DNA of 64,000 bases from Paenarthrobacter nitroguajacolicus (lineage in GTDB: Bacteria > Actinomycetota > Actinomycetes > Actinomycetales > Micrococcaceae): NCBI RefSeq assembly GCF_029952445.1, contig NZ_JAQPPK010000009.1:62001-126000 (forward strand), read 5' to 3'. A program made the translations under genes and the position numbers. Each line of letters starts with the position of its first letter. Position 1 is the first letter of the stretch. Under the pieces are notes generated by a model. It was not told the DNA's origin, searched no databases, and saw only the letters and a program-made list of their open reading frames with translations. Of this stretch, positions 59,632 through 64,000 are shown piece by piece.

Positions 59632-60048
59632 TCAGCCCAACAGGGCCAGGATTTCCGCCCTGGCAAACATCGTCGCGGCGTCGCGCGCACTGGGGGTTCC
59701 GGCGTCGGGGTCCGCTCCCGCGTCCAGCAGCGCCCTGGCGACACCCACGTAGCCCTTGAAAACCGCCCCAGCAAGGGGCGTCTGGCCGCGGTCATTGGGG
59801 GCGTTGACGTCCGCGCCATGGTGGATGATCAACTGCACGGCGTCCTCGTGCCCGTGGTAGGCGGCAAGCATCAGGAGGGAGTCGCCCGCGGCATTGGTCA
59901 GGGTGGCTGGAGCTCCTGCGTTCAAGTAGCCCCGCAGCAGCTCCGTGTCTCCTTCCCGGGCTGCGTCGAACAAGGCATGGGCCAGGGCCAACGTCTCATC
60001 GTCCGGGCCGTTCCCGGGGCTTGCTGCTGTGCCATCAGTTTGGCTCAT
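59632..60048 (-). CDS. Ankyrin-repeat protein
   Basis: Protein of 138 residues with three to four ankyrin repeats (DAAREGDTELLRGYLNAGA; GDSLLMLAAYHGHEDAVQLI; GQTPLAGAVFKGYVGVARAL) and no signal peptide. Ankyrin repeats mediate protein contacts; the partner is unknown. The ATG overlaps the ygfZ stop (ATGA), so the two proteins are made together and might interact. Confidence 0.9.
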   Translation of the reverse strand: MSQTDGTAASPGNGPDDETLALAHALFDAAREGDTELLRGYLNAGAPATLTNAAGDSLLMLAAYHGHEDAVQLIIHHGADVNAPNDRGQTPLAGAVFKGYVGVARALLDAGADPDAGTPSARDAATMFARAEILALLG

Positions 60049-61130
60049 CGGTGGGGTCCCTTCAGGAATCCGGTCTGGCGCCCGACTACCTGGCCGGCGT
60101 CGGGGGCGACGATCACTTCCTGGGCTGCGACATACGGCTCCTCGCCGTCCATCACGGTCAAGGTTTCCTCCGCCGAAACGGAGCGCTTGATCACGGCCAA
60201 GGCCACAGGCCCCATCTCGAAGTGCTGCGCCACCGATGTCAGAGTACCCACCTGGCGTTCCCCGGCAAAGACAACACTGCCCACGGCCGGCAAGGTGTGC
60301 TGGGAACCATCCAACTGCAGGAACACCAGGCGCCGGGGCGGATGTCCAAGGTTGTGGACACGCGCAATGGTTTCCTGGCCCTTGTAGCAGCCCTTGTTCA
60401 GGTGGACAGAGGTGCGGAGGAGATCCAGTTCATGCGGAATTGTCTTTTCGTCGGTCTCGGCTCCAAGCCGCGGGCGCCACGCTGCCACCCTCAGGGCATC
60501 CGCCGCCATGGCACCGGCAAGCGGAAGACCCTCAACGGAACTCTCCAGCTCCGCCGCCGGAACCAAGTATTCGAACCACGACCGTTCCAGTCCAGGATGC
60601 GATTCCTCCGGCACGATGCTGTACGCATACCCGCCCGGACCGACGTGCGGCCAGGGATCTTCCCAGACCAAGCTGGAGGAGAACTGCTCCAGCGGCTTGG
60701 TGGCACCCACCACTGCCCACTCCGCGCTGAAATCGGCGATCTCCACCCGAAGCATGAACTTCATCTTGTTCAGCCACTCAGCCAAAGGCGCCGCTTCTGC
60801 GGCTTCGACGATCAGCCAGGTGGTCCCGCCGTCGTCAATCACGCGGGCATCAAACTCGATGCGGCCCTGGACGCTCAGCAACAAAAGCTCACTGGAGACG
60901 CCCGGCTGCAAGGTGGTCAGTTGCTGGGAGGACAGCGTATTGAGCCAGCTGAGCCGGTCCGGTCCGGACACGGTCACCACGCCACGGTGCGAAAGATCCA
61001 CGACGGCGGTGCCTGCTGCCAGGGCGCGCTGCTCGCGCAACGGTTCGCCGTAGTGGGCCGCGACGCCTGCGTCCAGGCCGGTATCTTCAACGGCGCCAGG
61101 GCGCGACAACAGAGGGCTCTTGTAAGTCAT
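60045..61130 (-). CDS. YgfZ/GcvT-type folate-binding protein
   Basis: Protein of 361 residues of the YgfZ family, which uses a folate in repair or assembly of Fe-S enzymes and affects tRNA modification. The signature KGCYKGQE lies at 246-253. The ATG at 61130 begins MTYKSPLLSRPG; AAGGA lies 12 bases upstream, rather far. It is a tandem partner of the ankyrin gene. Confidence 0.9.
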   Translation of the reverse strand: MTYKSPLLSRPGAVEDTGLDAGVAAHYGEPLREQRALAAGTAVVDLSHRGVVTVSGPDRLSWLNTLSSQQLTTLQPGVSSELLLLSVQGRIEFDARVIDDGGTTWLIVEAAEAAPLAEWLNKMKFMLRVEIADFSAEWAVVGATKPLEQFSSSLVWEDPWPHVGPGGYAYSIVPEESHPGLERSWFEYLVPAAELESSVEGLPLAGAMAADALRVAAWRPRLGAETDEKTIPHELDLLRTSVHLNKGCYKGQETIARVHNLGHPPRRLVFLQLDGSQHTLPAVGSVVFAGERQVGTLTSVAQHFEMGPVALAVIKRSVSAEETLTVMDGEEPYVAAQEVIVAPDAGQVVGRQTGFLKGPHR

Positions 61131-61185
61131 ATGTAGTAGAAGTCCTTGGAGCTCAGTGGTATTCCGTGTCCGGAAATCTTTCAGG

Positions 61186-61908
61186 TCAGCGGTATTCCGG
61201 GTTTTCAAAATCGAACCGGGTGCCCGCCTTCCACTCCTCCGGGAGGTTGCCGTAGGCGGGGATCCCGCCGGCGTCGCGCAGGAGCTTGGCCATGTGTAGC
61301 AGGTTCCAGGTCATGAAGGTGGTGTTCCTGTTAGTAAAATCACTCTGCGGACCGCCGGATCCTTCATCCAGATAGCTGGGTCCGGGGCCCACGGCACCTA
61401 TCCAGCCGGCGTCGGCCTGGGGCGGGATGGTGAAGCCGATGTGCTGGAGGCTGTAAAGGACGTTCATTGCACAGTGCTTGATTCCGTCCTCATTGCCGGT
61501 GATCAAGCAGCCTCCCACCTTCGGGTAGAAAGCCCATTGGCCCTTGCTGGTCAGCTGACCGGAATGCGCGTACAGCCGCTCGATGAGTTTCTTGGTCTGG
61601 GAAGAGTTGTCGCCCAGCCAGATAGGGCCGGCAACCACCACGATGTCCGCCTCAAGAACGGCAGGATAGAGTTCGGGCCACTCGTCCCTCTTCCATCCGT
61701 GCTCACGCATGTCCGGGTAGACGCCGCTCGCGATGTCATGGTCCACAGTGCGGATAAGGCTGGTAGTGACGCCTTGCTTCTCCATGATGTCGCGGCTGAT
61801 CCGGATCAGTCCGTCGGTGTTGCTGATCTGCGGGGAGGGCTTCAGGGTGCCGTTGAAAAAGACGGCTTTGAGGCCCTCATAGCCTGTCGGCTTGGGGTGG
61901 TCGTTCAC
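61186..61908 (-). CDS. Flavodoxin-fold NADPH-dependent FMN reductase family protein
   Basis: Protein of 240 residues. The N-terminal strand and phosphate loop (KAVFFNGTLKPSPQISNTDG), the second block VVVAGPIWLGDNSSQTKKLIE and GGCLITGNEDG fit the FMN-binding fold. The start is GTG at 61908 with AAGGAG 6 bases upstream. It probably reduces FMN or a quinone; the substrate is not known. It lies in a small minus-strand group with the nitrobindin and YgfZ genes. Confidence 0.82.
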   Translation of the reverse strand: MNDHPKPTGYEGLKAVFFNGTLKPSPQISNTDGLIRISRDIMEKQGVTTSLIRTVDHDIASGVYPDMREHGWKRDEWPELYPAVLEADIVVVAGPIWLGDNSSQTKKLIERLYAHSGQLTSKGQWAFYPKVGGCLITGNEDGIKHCAMNVLYSLQHIGFTIPPQADAGWIGAVGPGPSYLDEGSGGPQSDFTNRNTTFMTWNLLHMAKLLRDAGGIPAYGNLPEEWKAGTRFDFENPEYR

Positions 61909-61959
61909 TTTCTGCTCCTTCTGCCTGCTGCTTCGCGGAACGTACGGTGAACCCTTGGG

Positions 61960-62559
61960 TCAGGAAACCTTGTGCAGGAACGCCGATGCGTGGGCTTCGA
62001 GGGTCTTGCCGTTGGCCGCGACATCCCAGCGCCACAGGAGATTGCCGTCCACCAAACCGAAGATCCGGGTGGCTGCAGTGTATTCCTTGGAGTGGCTCCC
62101 GCGCATCACCATGTCAGTGCTCAGTTGGATCTGGGGTCCCTTGATCTGACCGTAGTACAACTCGGTGATCCCACCCGGGTGGGCGATCGAGACGGAGATG
62201 TCGAAGCCGCCGTCCTTGTTGCGGCGCTCTTCCACTTCATCCGCCGTCTTAAGCACGGGGACGATATCCGCCGGAACCAGTCCGGGGCCGCCGTCGCCTT
62301 CCTCAAGTTTCCGTTCGAGCGCCCAGAATCCGGTCTCCACCGTCAACGGGCGCAACTTTGCGCCGGCGTCGTCGCTGATCCAGGTTTCGGCCCGGTACTG
62401 CAAGTACGGCAGGCCGTTGTGGGTGAACGAAACGTGCTGGACGAAGTGTTCGGAATCCTCGTCGCCGCTGCCGAGCCGGCCGCGGCCCTCCCACTCACCA
62501 ATGAGCCAGGAAAGGGGGACGAGTTCGGGCGTCAGATCTGTGGGGATCTCAATAGGCAC
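61960..62559 (-). CDS. Nitrobindin-like haem protein (THAP4/DUF1794 type)
   Basis: Beta-barrel protein of 199 residues. The family motif GxWxGxG is exact (Gly21-Trp23-Gly25-Gly27), and a C-terminal EAHASAFLHK provides His190 or His196 as haem ligand. Nitrobindins bind ferric haem and NO and can isomerise peroxynitrite. The start is GTG at 62559 behind GAGG. Neighbours suggest a small redox-stress set; this grouping is inferred. Confidence 0.88.
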   Translation of the reverse strand: MPIEIPTDLTPELVPLSWLIGEWEGRGRLGSGDEDSEHFVQHVSFTHNGLPYLQYRAETWISDDAGAKLRPLTVETGFWALERKLEEGDGGPGLVPADIVPVLKTADEVEERRNKDGGFDISVSIAHPGGITELYYGQIKGPQIQLSTDMVMRGSHSKEYTAATRIFGLVDGNLLWRWDVAANGKTLEAHASAFLHKVS

Positions 62560-62595
62560 AACAGTTACCTCAGTTGGGCTGCAGGACCAGAAGGG

Positions 62596-62709
62596 TTACT
62601 TCTGGCCCTTGAAAAGGCGGTAGACGACAAATCCTGCAAACCACGCCATGGCGACGCTGGCCAGGCCAAGGAGAACGAGGAAGAAGATTTCAAATGCGAG
62701 TACAGACAT
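62596..62709 (-). CDS. 37-residue single-pass membrane microprotein
   Basis: An ATG at 62709 with AGGA 7 bases upstream opens a 37-residue frame that is almost all membrane helix (AFEIFFLVLLGLASVAMAWF) and ends in a basic tail (YRLFKGQK). It fills the gap between the nitrobindin and the polytopic membrane protein, both on the same strand. No family was recognised. Confidence 0.6.
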   Translation of the reverse strand: MSVLAFEIFFLVLLGLASVAMAWFAGFVVYRLFKGQK

Positions 62710-62725
62710 GATGCCATCCTAACCG

Positions 62726-63460
62726 TTAGTAGATGAGTAGTTTGTCTATGAAGTATGCCAAGGCACCCACGGCCCAGACCGGGGCTACACCCATGCCGAC
62801 AGCGGCCGGAATGTTCAGCCTCCCCCGCCGGAGGGTGGTCATGCGCCGGAAACACACCAGCACCGAACCCACCACCACACCCACCAAGGCGGCGGGCAGT
62901 ACGGCGATATCCGAGAAAACCAAGCCCGCGAGGGGGCCCATGAGGCCCGCCATGACGACGCCGAGCGGGGCCACGATGCGGTCGGGCCAGCGGATGATGC
63001 CCACCAGCAACGCAACAGCGGCGCTCAGGCCGGCAACAAGGACCATTTCCTTGACGCCGTTGAACCTGGCACCGGCTATCCAGCCAGCGCCGAGGCAGTT
63101 CAGGAGTACGCCCGCACTGCAGCCAAGCGTGGACTCCAGGCGCTGGGCCTGGCCCGTGCCACGGACGAGTTGGACGATGAATACGGCCATCACGCCGAGG
63201 GCAACGAAAGCCGGCGTCCCATCAAGGAAGCCGGGAGCAGGCAAGTACGCGGATGCTACTGCCGATCCCGCGCCGGCCAGTCCAATGACTGCCGCCAGCG
63301 TCTTCTTGGCCGGGACGCCCAGGAAATGGGGCCAGCCGATGCCCACCGCAGCAGACGCGGCGATACCCACGCCCACCATGGCTTCCCGGGAAACGAAGGT
63401 ACTGGCCACTATGGCTGCGAGCGCCACGAGTCCGAATACCCCGATGCTCCAAGACTTCAC
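62726..63460 (-). CDS. Polytopic membrane protein, unknown function
   Basis: Protein of 244 residues with about eight hydrophobic segments and a loop GWPHFLGVPAKKTLAAVIGL; a basic stretch FRRMTTLRRGRL precedes the last helices. No transporter signature was recognised. The 37-residue microprotein follows 16 bases downstream and may be a partner. It is divergent from glnR. Confidence 0.8.
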   Translation of the reverse strand: MKSWSIGVFGLVALAAIVASTFVSREAMVGVGIAASAAVGIGWPHFLGVPAKKTLAAVIGLAGAGSAVASAYLPAPGFLDGTPAFVALGVMAVFIVQLVRGTGQAQRLESTLGCSAGVLLNCLGAGWIAGARFNGVKEMVLVAGLSAAVALLVGIIRWPDRIVAPLGVVMAGLMGPLAGLVFSDIAVLPAALVGVVVGSVLVCFRRMTTLRRGRLNIPAAVGMGVAPVWAVGALAYFIDKLLIY

Positions 63461-63723
63461 TGTGTGCCCGACCTCAATCCGATGCGCCCTCTACGGCCTC
63501 TCGACAATCCTGCCTTATACCGGGCCAATATGTCGTAATTCCCCCGCCAGCCCGTCACGAATCCATGTGTCGCAGGGCACTGATGGGTATACTCAGACTT
63601 CAACAGCGCACTGTCCTGGCCTCGATCCCGTCACAACGGGCAAAGGCCGCATGGCGCTGGGACCGACCGGTGAAACTCCGGTTTCGACGCCCGATGATGC
63701 GCGTACAGCCCATTGGAGGAACT
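63461..63723 (+). promoter_or_regulatory. glnR upstream region with promoter and possibly structured leader RNA
   Basis: TATACT at 63588-63593 is a strong -10 box; no good -35 is visible. From a start near 63600 the leader would be about 124 bases. It contains a nested hairpin at about 63617-63648 (GGCC outer, CCCGT/ACGGG inner) and a second at about 63665-63682 (ACCGG/CCGGT around a GGTGAAACTCC core) flanked by GGCG and CGCC. The core recalls FMN and cobalamin riboswitch hairpins, but the other conserved boxes are absent. GGAGG lies 4 bases before the start codon. Confidence 0.45.
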
Positions 63724-64000
63724 ATGTCGCACATCCTGCTCCTGACGAACAGCACCGGCTCTTCGGTGGACATTCTGCCTGCCTTGGAGTTGTTGAACCA
63801 CCGTGTGCACATCCTCCCGGCAGAACCGACCGCCCTGCTCGAAACCGATCCCACGGACATCGTCTTCCTGGACGCCCGCAAGGACCTGGTTGGGGCCCGC
63901 TCGTTGACCCAGCTTCTGAAGGCCACGGGCCTTAGCGCTCCCCTGATGCTTATCCTCACGGAGGGCGGCATGGCTGCCGTGTCCTCAGCCTGGGCCGTGG
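63724..64000 (+). CDS. glnR: GlnR-type nitrogen regulator (3' end missing)
   Basis: N-terminal 92 residues of an OmpR-type regulator; the gene runs off the window. The start MSHILLLTNSTGSSVDILPALELL, the block PAEPTALLETDPTDIVFLDAR with Asp50, and LMLILTEGGMAAVSSAW closely match actinobacterial GlnR, the global activator and repressor of nitrogen assimilation genes. GlnR receivers are atypical and mostly unphosphorylated. The DNA-binding winged helix is outside the window. The start is fixed by GGAGG 4 bases upstream. Confidence 0.82.
   Translation, partial: MSHILLLTNSTGSSVDILPALELLNHRVHILPAEPTALLETDPTDIVFLDARKDLVGARSLTQLLKATGLSAPLMLILTEGGMAAVSSAWAV

Noticed and set aside
63617..63723. Named FMN or cobalamin riboswitch.
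   Set aside because: Only one GGTGAAA-type hairpin matches; the second FMN arm and the B12 box are absent, so a named class is not assigned.
63651..63935. Open frame starting in the glnR leader and overlapping glnR.
   Set aside because: It is out of frame with a clear GlnR start that has GGAGG upstream, and its product is Pro/Arg-rich shadow sequence.

Overview
The window looks like a chromosomal segment of a high-GC actinobacterium. The gene order (tRNA-Trp, secE, nusG, rplK, rplA; rpoB, rpoC; rpsL, rpsG, fusA, tuf; rpsJ to rplO; secY, adk, map), the many GTG and TTG starts, the 4-bp stop/start overlaps and the protein sequences (long acidic NusG leader, Arg/Gly-rich S5 leader, EsrISR/LiaFSR-type PspC system, GlnR) best fit Micrococcaceae, of Arthrobacter or Paenarthrobacter type. 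The genus is inferred from remembered protein sequences, not from a search.

Layout. Bases 1-2770 (+) hold the end of a sugar or glycerophosphodiester-type ABC importer (two permeases and a Tat-lipoprotein binding protein), closed by a bidirectional terminator. Bases 2845-11363 (-) hold secY-adk, then a tightly overlapped five-gene operon, then map. The five genes are an OleA-like thiolase, a family-2 glycosyltransferase, a cytochrome P450, an OleC-like AMP ligase and an OleD-like reductase. There is no OleB, so the predicted end product is a beta-lactone or a derivative rather than an olefin. This is the most interesting locus here.

Bases 11551-21354 (-) are the S10 and spc ribosomal protein operons, split by a promoter/leader region before rplN and lacking rpsN. 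Bases 21738-27652 carry a GH1 beta-glucosidase (+), a 41-residue membrane microprotein (-) and a 1422-residue polytopic membrane protein of unknown function (-). Bases 27817-32269 (-) are the str operon (rpsL-rpsG-fusA-tuf) and 32691-40201 (-) are rpoBC. A divergent thiolase and YbaK-type deacylase (40627-42314) separate rpoB from rplJL, and a tandem pair of double-GNAT proteins (43794-46051) separates rplJ from rplKA. secE, nusG and tRNA-Trp follow.

Bases 49276-64000 are mixed. They contain an aspartate-type aminotransferase; a PspC-fused sensor kinase with its LuxR regulator, facing a PspC/LiaF-like membrane protein operon (a probable three-component envelope-stress module); pfkA; a GNAT protein; a PadR-controlled DHA2 exporter; an ankyrin/YgfZ pair; a flavodoxin-fold reductase; a nitrobindin; a 37-residue membrane microprotein; a polytopic membrane protein; and, running off the end, glnR with a possibly structured leader RNA.

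The core of the window is translation and transcription machinery, run from several separate promoters whose -10 boxes resemble TAGACT/TAGGAT. Accessory genes have been placed at operon junctions. No rRNA, CRISPR array, insertion sequence or prophage was seen.
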